DNA of 64,000 nucleotides, from contig NZ_JBFJUX010000002.1 of NCBI RefSeq assembly GCF_041624475.1, positions 1 to 64,000 of the forward strand. The letters run 5' to 3'. The first letter of the stretch is position 1. Every line of letters begins with the position of its first letter. Shown here one piece after another: positions 27,801 to 35,676 of the stretch. A model generated the notes under the pieces. It saw only the letters and a program-made list of their open reading frames with translations. It was not told the origin of the DNA and made no database searches. The stretch is from Litorivivens sp041624475 (lineage in GTDB: Bacteria; Pseudomonadota; Gammaproteobacteria; Pseudomonadales; Spongiibacteraceae). Position numbers and translations under genes: made by a program.

Positions 27801-29115
27801 GCTCAGTTAACGTTTCATAGCGCTGTGTACTCCGTTGCGCCCACAGCGTTTCAAGCGTCTCCCGGGACCAGCGCCGCACCGTCAGCGCATCGTGAGACTC
27901 GTGGAGTGCGTTCAGGGGGCCGTTTAGGGCCAGTTCCCAACTGGATAAAGTGTCTCGCTGATTGGAATTGATGAGTGCTAGATGTGAGGTTGCTGTTTCC
28001 CGAAGTGCAACACGGACTACAAAATTGCTCCGGTCCTTCTTCAGAGCCAGGGCAATCGTGGTCAGACAGACTGGGAATAGTTCTGGATTCGTTACAAGCT
28101 TACCAATAGCGAGTACAGCCGCAGCTCGAACGGATGGTTCCGAATCTTCCGTTGCAAGAACGGGCAGCAGTGCCATAACCTGATCACTCGGCAATTCGGG
28201 TAATGCGAACGCGACCGCCTGTCGAACGTGCGCTGAGGGGTCGACCGCAGCCTCATGGATCAGCAGACGAGCTTCCGCTGACTGATGAATCACGCGCTGC
28301 AAAATACCAACTGCGCGAGCGCGCACAAACATGGCGTCCGGTAAATCCGTATATTCAAAGCGTCTGCGCACAGCTCGACATAGCCATTCCACGGACACCC
28401 TCGAAAGTACGGACAGAGCGGCAGACTGTAGCCAGGGTGACGTTCGCGAATCGAGAGCTGTTTGCAGTGTCGTTTGCAAGATAGGGCGTCCAAGTGTGGA
28501 CTCGCGATCTACCACAGGTAGACAGTTTGTCAGCTGTTCCAGCGCTTCGTAGGCTGTCAGGCGCACGCGCTGTTCACCCTGGTATTTGAGTTGGCGCAAG
28601 AGTACTGAGCGGATCTTAAATCTACGCCATGTATCGGCGAAACTTTGCGGGTCGTTTTGGATTACCCGGCTTGCCAGGCCGGCAAACCGGTCGATGCATA
28701 GCGCCAGCATGCGCTCTTGCTCCGCTACGCGCCTCTGATAGCGTTCGGAAACCGCATCGGCACCAAACCATAGCTGAAAGGACGCTTCATCACGCTTAAG
28801 ATCACGTGAGCTTGACCCGAGGTCGCGAGCAAAGTTGAGGATATGCTGATTGCGTTCCAGCTCCGTGGCTGCACGTGCATAGCGACCAGAGAAATCGGCC
28901 GAAGAGCGATGCAGCGATTGAAGTTTTTGTTCCGTGCTTTCAATGAGCAGGGGGATGAATGTTAGAAGTCCTGTGTCAGCTGAGAGGGCGCGGTCATTCT
29001 CTTTTAGCCAGGCCTTGTACAGTTTGGTTATCTGGGTCAGCCTGCTGCGGTGGATACGCTGCCAGCTTTCGCTCAGACCAGTGTTCAGGGCCTCTGAGAT
29101 ATTTTCTTCAGTCAT
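24829..29115 (-). CDS. HEAT-repeat/PgsB (CapB) fusion: probable poly-gamma-glutamate-type ligase
   Basis: A 1428-residue protein, more than three times the length of Bacillus PgsB (about 390). Residues 1-160 are helical; about 170-380 look like HEAT repeats (DPSAHVRQAVAFALPEL, EPSVRAAAVLAIGKLV). One membrane segment lies near 690-710. The ligase follows: P-loop IGGWGTRGKSGTER (about 727-740), SKTTGCEAM, LWECMGLTPSYV, CNTYPDHEDLQGP, NNRADRIARSR and NRIMGMQNIKGTG, each matching a PgsB element (GIRGKS, GKTTGTDA, SECMAVNPDY, NVLEDHMDVMGP, NCRADR, GVGNIHG). PgsB is a Mur-ligase relative that forms gamma-amide bonds with ATP. It is last in the operon; its ATG overlaps the preceding stop (ATGACTGA). 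The HEAT part may be a scaffold. Confidence 0.85.
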   Translation of the reverse strand: MTEENISEALNTGLSESWQRIHRSRLTQITKLYKAWLKENDRALSADTGLLTFIPLLIESTEQKLQSLHRSSADFSGRYARAATELERNQHILNFARDLGSSSRDLKRDEASFQLWFGADAVSERYQRRVAEQERMLALCIDRFAGLASRVIQNDPQSFADTWRRFKIRSVLLRQLKYQGEQRVRLTAYEALEQLTNCLPVVDRESTLGRPILQTTLQTALDSRTSPWLQSAALSVLSRVSVEWLCRAVRRRFEYTDLPDAMFVRARAVGILQRVIHQSAEARLLIHEAAVDPSAHVRQAVAFALPELPSDQVMALLPVLATEDSEPSVRAAAVLAIGKLVTNPELFPVCLTTIALALKKDRSNFVVRVALRETATSHLALINSNQRDTLSSWELALNGPLNALHESHDALTVRRWSRETLETLWAQRSTQRYETLTELREQVAALRSGETLYLEVDPELTEDVLARLLAVQAQRDCGFDLTLKNGRARILKHDRFGFRIWRFLHETRHPSSDKRQAFQHTIGRHYPSRVQAQSQIMAELSETKVPGEPLFNNEEGGWRPYLPLVDQVISACGLSSRPMRLYSSEGVTTINPPHSLLKRLNTRIKLSRDVSHLSQLRNWHSRRSESPRGYVAALRKYGIGIEFSSHDTKGSLRYSEDPSVKRFFGTSVVVIPPQILESFAEYFVSIYQNSLRELVAFLIAIGALFFGRHMFVNFQMRAYRRSVPLVIGGWGTRGKSGTERLKAALFNSLGLNIVSKTTGCEAMFVHGHAYGSTRELFLFRPYDKATIWEQVGVMRIARDLGCEVFLWECMGLTPSYVHTLQRQWMQDDLATICNTYPDHEDLQGPAGINIPQVMQNFVPENSTLISTEEQMTPLLEQEATQVGTEFIQAGWLEAGLITPDLLERFPYEEHPLNMALVCATAAQVGVPRDYALKEMADNVIPDLGVLKSYPLAQRQTRCLEFVMGMSANERLGCMGNWQRMGFADHDPLKSPGVWTSTVVNNRADRIARSRVFASILVKDVSADRHVLIGTNLDGLQSYMKEAWQEIADTKTLWPDAEEADTPLQILTAEAHARRIPTSIEMVRLRLLAMLEGIGAQEIADDIERWLESPPDLSKAVAATHSQSVGDDVARFLSQYLEELASFEALATEVQHAQPSETLDHKFRDQLWSWFYSHVIVIENEHATGDNIIQEIYDNTPPGYQNRIMGMQNIKGTGLDYVYAWQAWESCARACAMLMTACWDDASSELQARLDKYKPSPYRKGDLGPAEQGLRTLASFQEYNLLCEETVREVCSLIRESAAAQTELFQAELNVIEQALSEQLQSTVSNTESANISGILSTSLAFIESLLDAGDAISRRQRANLIYRELGRERISVAKAALELQKLTKRQKGGWFVIGAQQRLQQALPEMLRWLRSARKLGRRKPTEQITST

Positions 29116-32100
29116 TTAGCGTGCCCATAATGTTGTTTTCGAGACTGCCTAGGGCGCGTCGTTTTCGCGAGTTAATAAATGGAATTTCTCCACCGCGGAA
29201 GTCTTTATAGTGACGACCGTTGGCGAATGAATACTCAATCCTCATAAAATAGGAATGGTCATCAATATCGGTATCTATTCGGGCGCCTAGGCGAAGCGAC
29301 CATCGACTGCGAGATGACACCCAACGGTCGTAACCAACAGAAAGCATTGCACTGCGACGTGTTGCGCCTCCTGTTCGATCGGCATCGTCTAAAAGTTCCT
29401 GCCAGCGACCTTTAAGCTCCAGGTCGAAATCGCCTAACAGCTGTCGCCAGCGCAGGTCGAGGCGTGCATAGTCGAGACCTGAATCGTGCAGTGGATCATT
29501 GCTCGCAATAGTAAAATCTGCGTCGAAAGCCGTGTCCATCCAGGGTAGATAGTCAATTCCACTTGCCAGCCAAACTGCTCGTGGGTGATCCTGCCGATAA
29601 GGGCTGAAAATGCTGCGGTCAGCGACTTCGCCTGCGGCGAGATCAGGGGTGGGGACATAGCGCTGAACAAGCGTCGCCTCAAATCGCGTTGACCATTTTT
29701 CGTTCCAGTGCCATGGGCGTGAGGCGGCCAAGGACAGGTCGCCGCCCCATATTCTCGAATTCAGGTTTTGTGTATAACCGGCGAACTTTCCGGTAAATGC
29801 CCATGGCGTATCGTCTGGACGCCAATCGGTCGCGGCTCGCAGGCCAAGCGTAGTCGTGCCGTCACTGCGAAAACGAGCAAGAGGTTCCAGTTTCAAGTCA
29901 ATGTGGTCGGTGTCAAACTCGCGCCGGTAAGGCGTTATGACTTCAAAATACCGGTCACGTTCGGCTTCTATACCACTTTCCTCTTCTGCGCCGAGGGATA
30001 CATAGCCAAGCGAGGTGCTCCAGGTGCCATCCTCCTGGCCGCCCAGAGGCAGTTGGTCAATAAGTCGAAGCGGGGAGGCGAGATGGCCACTCGTATCGAT
30101 GCTCTGGCCCGGTAAGCCAGCTATAACCGTTGGTTGGCGTCGGGAGGGTGTCGTTTCTCGAGTTATTGGTGATTTCACCAGGTGCCGAATACGCACTAGC
30201 GATTCTCTGGTACCTTGCGGAGGGCCGACGACGATGCGCTCCTGATTTTCAGGAATGTAACGGTACTGCGTGCTGATGCGCTCTCCGAAATATTGATCGA
30301 TGGCAAGTAATGCCGGCCCCCGAACCTGCATTTCCAGAGGATTATCCTGGCGCGTGATATGGTAGTCGCGTATTGCTTCAGGGCGTAGCCATTGGTTGAG
30401 TGTTTCGTCAAATATTTCCAGGGCAACAAACTGGTTTGTGTACGCTGAATCTAGTTTGATAGAGAGTACATGCTCGTCAGGCGCAAGATCCAGCGTTGCC
30501 AATACCGACTCGCCAGCTTGATTGAGGCTCAACGTTTTAGCAGGCGAGTTATTCAGTTTGATACTGAGTTCCGCTGGTACTGCCCGAGTCCAGGGCATTT
30601 CGATAAGTCGCGCGCGTATTCTCAGCCGCGCATCACGCAGCCGCCGTAGCTGCAGAGTCAAACGGTCGCCCTGTCGCAGCACGTGATGCTCGGAGATGTC
30701 GGGTGCCATGAGCGCTTGACGTATGCGCAGGCTACTATTTTCCGGGCGCCACCCTGAATAGGCGAGGCGTGTGATCCCCAATTCGCGATGCATCGCGTTA
30801 ACCTGCCACCATTCGAGATTTCGGCGCAGTTGCCCCAGGATCGCGCCTTCGTCTGGTAAGGTTGGATAACTGACCGCAAGCGCTTCGGCCAAGGTCGCAG
30901 CCTCCATGCCGTTGTCAGCGTGCTCGGCGTGCCAGGCTGCGCGCATCATCGCTTCGCGGCGGAGCGCGGGATTGTCAGGGTTAGCTGGCCATGCGGGCTG
31001 TTCATCGATCGCAACGGGTGAGTTCCAGTATGGCCTGGCTTTGAGGATTGGCCAATGAGTCGCCACAAGAGGCGGCGAATGGCTCAGTTTGGTTTTCGGC
31101 AGGGGGATTTCATCAAGCCGCGGTGAGACATTCCCGTATTGCGTTATCTGCCGTAGGCGAGGGTGGGCTAAAGAGTAATCATCGACAGGGAGTTTTAGCA
31201 ACCAGTCGCCTTGTGTGGCGCTTTCAAGGTTTTGGCTGTTCACGTCGGGCAAGAGTGGTAGGCGCAGTGCCGGCTGGAGTATTTGCGGGCGCACGAACAG
31301 TTCGAACCGTTCTGAGTGTATGGCGATAGCATGTTCGCCCGGCCCGAGATCCAGCAAACTGGTTTCTGCCTGGCCCACGCCTGAGCCTGTACCAGTCAGC
31401 GGTGTCCATCCGGGAGCAGCACGATTGTTGAAAACGGGTACAACTTTATGTGTGCCATTATGGTGAACGCTAATCCAGCCATCTATTGGCGTATTTCCTT
31501 GGTGTAGAGGGCGCATTTCAAGGCGAAGCAGAGCGGGGCCTTCAATACGCAGGTTTAGTGGCTGACGCGAGTTTGCCCGATAACCTGCCAGCAGCTTATC
31601 TGTCCTCGCCATATGAGACATGATTACGCCGGCGCTGTCGGTGACAATATCTTCGCGGGACTGCCACCGCCAGGGGCCGGGCGACTGTATCAGCCAGCTG
31701 CGCCATGAAGCTATGGCATTCGCTCTTTCCTCTTCTTCAGGTGCCGACAGAGCACGGGCGATCGCCAAGCCCTGATTCAGGTGGGTGAGTTCCGCTTCAG
31801 CATTGGTGCTACTCCAGGCTTGTCTTGCGGCCGATAGATCCAGTGTTATGGCATTGCGGTAGCCAAGCCAGAATGAGCGACGTTCGATCGTAAGGTTTTC
31901 TATTAAGTGATCAAACAAATACCAGTTTCTGGTCTCAATACTGGCCACGATCATTGCTTCGCTTGGCTGCTCTTCGGGCGACAACAGCATAGCCAGATCG
32001 AGACCGAGATCTGCATCGCCATCGGCGATTAATTGGGTCGCCAGTAAACCAATCCAGTCAACGGATCGATTGTCACCCCGACGAATGAGCGAGGCATACA

Positions 32101-34801
32101 GGCCCTGAAGCTCAACATTACGACCGGCAATTCGGTATTCATTTTCCAGTTCTGCGATTGCCCAGTCCCGCAGCTCCGATTGCCTGGTAAATAGGGCAAT
32201 GCCGCGAAGGATGCGTTCGGCCAAGGCCCTTTCGCCGGCCTGTCGCAATGCGCTGATCTGAAGCATTAGCGCCTGCTCGCTCCGGGGAGAGTCGAGCCAG
32301 CGATAGGGGCTGCCGAGTAATTCCAGGGCATGCGTCGGGTTGGCTGTATGCAGTGCAGCGCGGGCTTTATTCAGTACTGTCGAATTATTGCTTTGATCAG
32401 TTGGCGCGGGCTGGTGAGCCTCAACCGCAGTTTGGTAATGCTCGGCAAGATCATCAAGCATGCTTAGCAGCGGAAACCAGTGCTGGGCCAATGTGGCTGT
32501 TTGGCCGGTTGATTTGGTAGCGGCCTCCACGCGGGCAGTAAGCCCCGCAGGGACGATGGTGTATTCCATACCCTCAACGTGGTGGGTGTTACGCCACTCA
32601 ACTGCGGCATGCCGTTCTTCAAAGGGACCGGCTTGTACACTCCAGAGGTGTTTGTTATCGCTGGTTAGAGTTTCCACAAGGCGGGCGGATACCCCTGAAT
32701 CCTGAAGTTGGCGGATGCGGATTTGTGCTGCGTTGCGATTTGTATAGGTGCCGGCTGGGGCATACCACGCTTCTGTTTCTTCTGTGTCTGGCCGACCAAG
32801 CAAGTCAAGAAATAGGTCCAGGCGTGTTTCCGCGGGTAGTGCTGCCAATAACTTGAGATACTCCGGTTTGGTCAACTGGTCCGGTTTCGCAACTCGGTAG
32901 CGGAAGGCGAAACGCAGTTCGGCGACGGCTGGGTCGCTAGACCATACCTTAAACCCTTTCGCATTCGCTGGTAGTGGCAATTCCTGTTGTGCAGGAGCGA
33001 CCCAGGGCAGCGATGCCGTTTCCATATTCAATCTAGCCCGGGCGAATAGTCCTTCGATTCCCTCGCTCGATGCATTCAGCAGCGCAAGCGCAGCCTCCAG
33101 CTTGGACGGCAGGCGTTCCAAGGTCGGGAATTCGAATGCCGGATGGACGATCATGCGGCGCGCTTCCTGCCCTTGTAGTTGTATCCATAGTGCTACGGGC
33201 CGAGCCAGACGGCGCGTGTCAGCCATAATCTGCAGATCGCTATGCGCGCTGCGATATGGCAACTGGTAAGACAGCGACAGGGGCTGCCGGGGGCAGTCAT
33301 GACAACAGAGCGAACGGTTTTGGTCGCCGTCGCAGGAATTACCTGGCGCAGAGAACAGCGCGGAGCTAAGCCCCTGAAGCAATGAGTCGACGTGCAGAGT
33401 GCTTGTGGTGAAGGCTTTGCGTGGTGTGGCCAGAGGCACTGGCGCGTAGGGAATGGCTAGCGACCACCCCTGTTGAGCATTCGAGGCCATCGAGTCAGGT
33501 GAAAGATTGCGAAAGAAGCTGTGTCGGCCGCGCCACTCCTGAGCAATATCAAGGAGATCGGGGCGAGCTGGTGCACTTGCTGGAATGCCTTCGAGACTCG
33601 CAATTGCCTGCAAGGCGCCTTCGCTGCGAGTATTTTGTGTTCGCAGTCGATCGGCACTATCCATTATGGCCTGCAGCCGTGAATAGGTTTCCTTAACCGC
33701 AGCTGATTGTGTTTGACTACCAAGTTGTGCCGCGGACAGTGCCGGTGAGTTTATTGCCGGTAGCAGCCAATTGCTTTGGCTCTGGGCTTCAATCCTGAGC
33801 AGTGTCGCTGAACTGACGTCAACATGCAGCTGGAAGTGCCCGGCCGGTAAATCAACATAACGGGTCTCAAGCTGCCCGGTGGGCATCGCACAACCGTCGA
33901 CTTTGACTGGCGCGTGATAGGCTGGTGTCGTGTCGTAGTCGAGAATTTTTTGCCAGCCGAGATGGGCGCCGTCACATTCGCCTGCGTGGCAGTCTTTGCC
34001 TGTGGCGGCAGTCGATAGGGGGTGAACTCTCAGTTCTACCTGATAGTGATCAACCGCTTGGGGGCTGTTGCGCGCTTGTTGCGGCGCGGAAAAACCACGC
34101 TTGGCATAACAGATAAGCGAGGTTGGCCACTGTGTAGTTGGGCCTTCTGCCGGTGGATAATAAAGGCGGGTTTGGACCTCTAGACGAGTGGGGCCCTGTA
34201 TTTCGGCTGTGGTTCCCTTGCCGGGCACGAGAGCCGCATAGCGGCGATGTTGTCCTGATTGTTCGGAGACGCGTACCAGCGGAGCATCCAGACCTATCGG
34301 CTCTCTTTGTGGGGTAAGCACTGGAGGTGATTCACGCCGAGAATGGAAAAAGCGCAGCGCGCCGCCTGTCTCTCGGCCATCGCGTACCAGGAAGATCCGC
34401 TCTTGGCCCTTGTCGTCGGTGACGATAATATCATGGCCATCATTGGCACACTGGGCTGCGGACTCAATAAAGAGGCCGCTACCGTTACCTTGCATAACGG
34501 TGACTCCGGATAAACAGTCGTTCGATTTTTCGTCGTGAACTCTAAAAGCACTGTTGGCGTGTAATCGAAAAATCCACTCATCTTGGTTGTTTGTTAAGGG
34601 TGCCGAGGTGTTCTCAGAGGCCATAACGTTGCGGCGAAGGGGATCATTTTCCAGTTCATCCCAGCGAAGCGTATGGGGATAGGATTCTCGCCACAAATAT
34701 TCGAAGGAAAGCCGATCGCTACGCTGTGGCATCAAGTCTGCTGCCAGCAGGGGTTGCGCCGCAAGTATCCCGAAAAGGATTAGTAGGCTGTGGCGAGGCA
34801 T
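29108..34801 (-). CDS. Giant secreted protein with SPOR domain, TPR-like region and C-terminal beta-barrel; candidate exporter
   Basis: A 1897-residue protein with signal peptide MPRHSLLILFGILAAQPLLA. A large N-terminal region with several cysteine pairs (NRSLCCHDC) is unrecognised. Residues about 680-755 fit a SPOR domain (GTYTNRNAAQIRIRQLQDSG, HLWSVQAGPFEERHAA), which in known proteins binds denuded peptidoglycan. About 820-1050 is helical and TPR-like. Further beta domains follow, and the last 300 or so residues alternate in the pattern of an outer-membrane barrel (TLGLRAATDWRP, SAMLSVGYDRW, WSLRLGARIDTD, FMRIEYSF). The order helical repeats then barrel recalls PgaA and BcsC exporters. In a PgsB/PgsC operon it is the natural candidate for polymer export through peptidoglycan and outer membrane. 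That function is inference. It overlaps both neighbours. Confidence 0.65.
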   Translation of the reverse strand: MPRHSLLILFGILAAQPLLAADLMPQRSDRLSFEYLWRESYPHTLRWDELENDPLRRNVMASENTSAPLTNNQDEWIFRLHANSAFRVHDEKSNDCLSGVTVMQGNGSGLFIESAAQCANDGHDIIVTDDKGQERIFLVRDGRETGGALRFFHSRRESPPVLTPQREPIGLDAPLVRVSEQSGQHRRYAALVPGKGTTAEIQGPTRLEVQTRLYYPPAEGPTTQWPTSLICYAKRGFSAPQQARNSPQAVDHYQVELRVHPLSTAATGKDCHAGECDGAHLGWQKILDYDTTPAYHAPVKVDGCAMPTGQLETRYVDLPAGHFQLHVDVSSATLLRIEAQSQSNWLLPAINSPALSAAQLGSQTQSAAVKETYSRLQAIMDSADRLRTQNTRSEGALQAIASLEGIPASAPARPDLLDIAQEWRGRHSFFRNLSPDSMASNAQQGWSLAIPYAPVPLATPRKAFTTSTLHVDSLLQGLSSALFSAPGNSCDGDQNRSLCCHDCPRQPLSLSYQLPYRSAHSDLQIMADTRRLARPVALWIQLQGQEARRMIVHPAFEFPTLERLPSKLEAALALLNASSEGIEGLFARARLNMETASLPWVAPAQQELPLPANAKGFKVWSSDPAVAELRFAFRYRVAKPDQLTKPEYLKLLAALPAETRLDLFLDLLGRPDTEETEAWYAPAGTYTNRNAAQIRIRQLQDSGVSARLVETLTSDNKHLWSVQAGPFEERHAAVEWRNTHHVEGMEYTIVPAGLTARVEAATKSTGQTATLAQHWFPLLSMLDDLAEHYQTAVEAHQPAPTDQSNNSTVLNKARAALHTANPTHALELLGSPYRWLDSPRSEQALMLQISALRQAGERALAERILRGIALFTRQSELRDWAIAELENEYRIAGRNVELQGLYASLIRRGDNRSVDWIGLLATQLIADGDADLGLDLAMLLSPEEQPSEAMIVASIETRNWYLFDHLIENLTIERRSFWLGYRNAITLDLSAARQAWSSTNAEAELTHLNQGLAIARALSAPEEEERANAIASWRSWLIQSPGPWRWQSREDIVTDSAGVIMSHMARTDKLLAGYRANSRQPLNLRIEGPALLRLEMRPLHQGNTPIDGWISVHHNGTHKVVPVFNNRAAPGWTPLTGTGSGVGQAETSLLDLGPGEHAIAIHSERFELFVRPQILQPALRLPLLPDVNSQNLESATQGDWLLKLPVDDYSLAHPRLRQITQYGNVSPRLDEIPLPKTKLSHSPPLVATHWPILKARPYWNSPVAIDEQPAWPANPDNPALRREAMMRAAWHAEHADNGMEAATLAEALAVSYPTLPDEGAILGQLRRNLEWWQVNAMHRELGITRLAYSGWRPENSSLRIRQALMAPDISEHHVLRQGDRLTLQLRRLRDARLRIRARLIEMPWTRAVPAELSIKLNNSPAKTLSLNQAGESVLATLDLAPDEHVLSIKLDSAYTNQFVALEIFDETLNQWLRPEAIRDYHITRQDNPLEMQVRGPALLAIDQYFGERISTQYRYIPENQERIVVGPPQGTRESLVRIRHLVKSPITRETTPSRRQPTVIAGLPGQSIDTSGHLASPLRLIDQLPLGGQEDGTWSTSLGYVSLGAEEESGIEAERDRYFEVITPYRREFDTDHIDLKLEPLARFRSDGTTTLGLRAATDWRPDDTPWAFTGKFAGYTQNLNSRIWGGDLSLAASRPWHWNEKWSTRFEATLVQRYVPTPDLAAGEVADRSIFSPYRQDHPRAVWLASGIDYLPWMDTAFDADFTIASNDPLHDSGLDYARLDLRWRQLLGDFDLELKGRWQELLDDADRTGGATRRSAMLSVGYDRWVSSRSRWSLRLGARIDTDIDDHSYFMRIEYSFANGRHYKDFRGGEIPFINSRKRRALGSLENNIMGTLND

Positions 34802-35676
34802 TGATAAAGCGTCCGTCTGAGCGATGGGCTTTGCAGCAGCTTTTCTCGCAGGCTTCGGTCTATCTCGAGGTGAACAAAGCCATCTTGCCGCTGTTCCATA
34901 AAGAGTCTGCCTTGGCTGTTGGTTGTACCGCCAAGCTCCTTGACCGTGTCGGGAAAGATAAGAACACCGCGTATCTGTCTATACAGGCAGTTATAGATGG
35001 AGAACACCGGTGCCGAGATAAAATGGCGGCCGCTACTAATAATGATTGTTGATTTCTGGGCTCGGGAGGTTTTGCGTTTATCCGCGCTGTAACCGTGTAT
35101 CTGGATCAGTCTCGAATTTTTTAGTCCGCGGGCTTGCCCGAGCGTGAAGGCTTGCAGGAAGCTGCGGTCAAGGTGGGCCAGGTCCGCATCACCAGGTCCC
35201 GGTTCGTCATCGATTCGGCGCGGTGTCGTATTCCAGGCGACAGCTCTGGGGTTGTTTTCCTGCGCAAGTTTGGCGGTGAGGCGGCCGGTTCCCCAGTCAT
35301 CTCGGCGGTGTGGCGCCTGCAGAACCAAGCTGGAGTCAGGGTTTGCCGAAAAGAGAAACGCACCTCGGCCCCGGCGATTAATTTCTCGGATCAGCCACCA
35401 CCGCTTTTGCTCGTGGCACAGCTCTACTAAGTCAAAGCCCAATGCTTGCCAGTCAGAGCGGTAATCAGCGATTTCTTCGGGGTTGCGAAAATGGTGCTCA
35501 AACAAGCTGGCTGCCGAAGCGATGTCGATAGCGTCCGGTTGGACATAATCTCCTCCAGCAGTTTTCTCTATTACGTCGATCAACGGTAGGGGCGAGCATG
35601 GCGGCAAAGATTCAGCAGCCAGGGCGCAGGTGCTGGTAAGAGCCAGGCTTGCCCAGTGTATTGCTCTAAAAATCAT
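34780..35676 (-). CDS. Secreted probable zinc amidohydrolase/carboxypeptidase-like protein
   Basis: A 298-residue protein with a signal peptide ending near ALA/AESLPP. The segment LVLQAPHRRDDWGTGRL gives an HxxxD pair (His123, Asp127), LIQIHGYS a second histidine (His194), and FVHLEIDRSLR an acidic-basic pair (Glu271, Arg274). This arrangement is like N-formylglutamate amidohydrolases and the zinc carboxypeptidase-like poly-gamma-glutamate hydrolases, where two His and one Asp/Glu bind zinc and a late Glu is catalytic. In this operon it could trim or release the polymer in the periplasm, the job PgdS or CapD does in Bacillus. Overlaps of 11 and 22 bp with its neighbours imply coupled translation. 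Family placement is by motif, not alignment. Confidence 0.5.
   Translation of the reverse strand: MIFRAIHWASLALTSTCALAAESLPPCSPLPLIDVIEKTAGGDYVQPDAIDIASAASLFEHHFRNPEEIADYRSDWQALGFDLVELCHEQKRWWLIREINRRGRGAFLFSANPDSSLVLQAPHRRDDWGTGRLTAKLAQENNPRAVAWNTTPRRIDDEPGPGDADLAHLDRSFLQAFTLGQARGLKNSRLIQIHGYSADKRKTSRAQKSTIIISSGRHFISAPVFSIYNCLYRQIRGVLIFPDTVKELGGTTNSQGRLFMEQRQDGFVHLEIDRSLREKLLQSPSLRRTLYQCLATAY

Noticed and set aside
24829..29115. Ligase as folylpolyglutamate synthase or a Mur ligase
   Set aside because: The motif series TRGKSG, KTTG, ECM, PDHEDLQGP and NRADR follows PgsB/CapB, and the neighbour is PgsC.
32460..32705. 81-codon plus-strand ORF within the exporter gene
   Set aside because: Overlaps the coding region in antisense and has no supporting signals.
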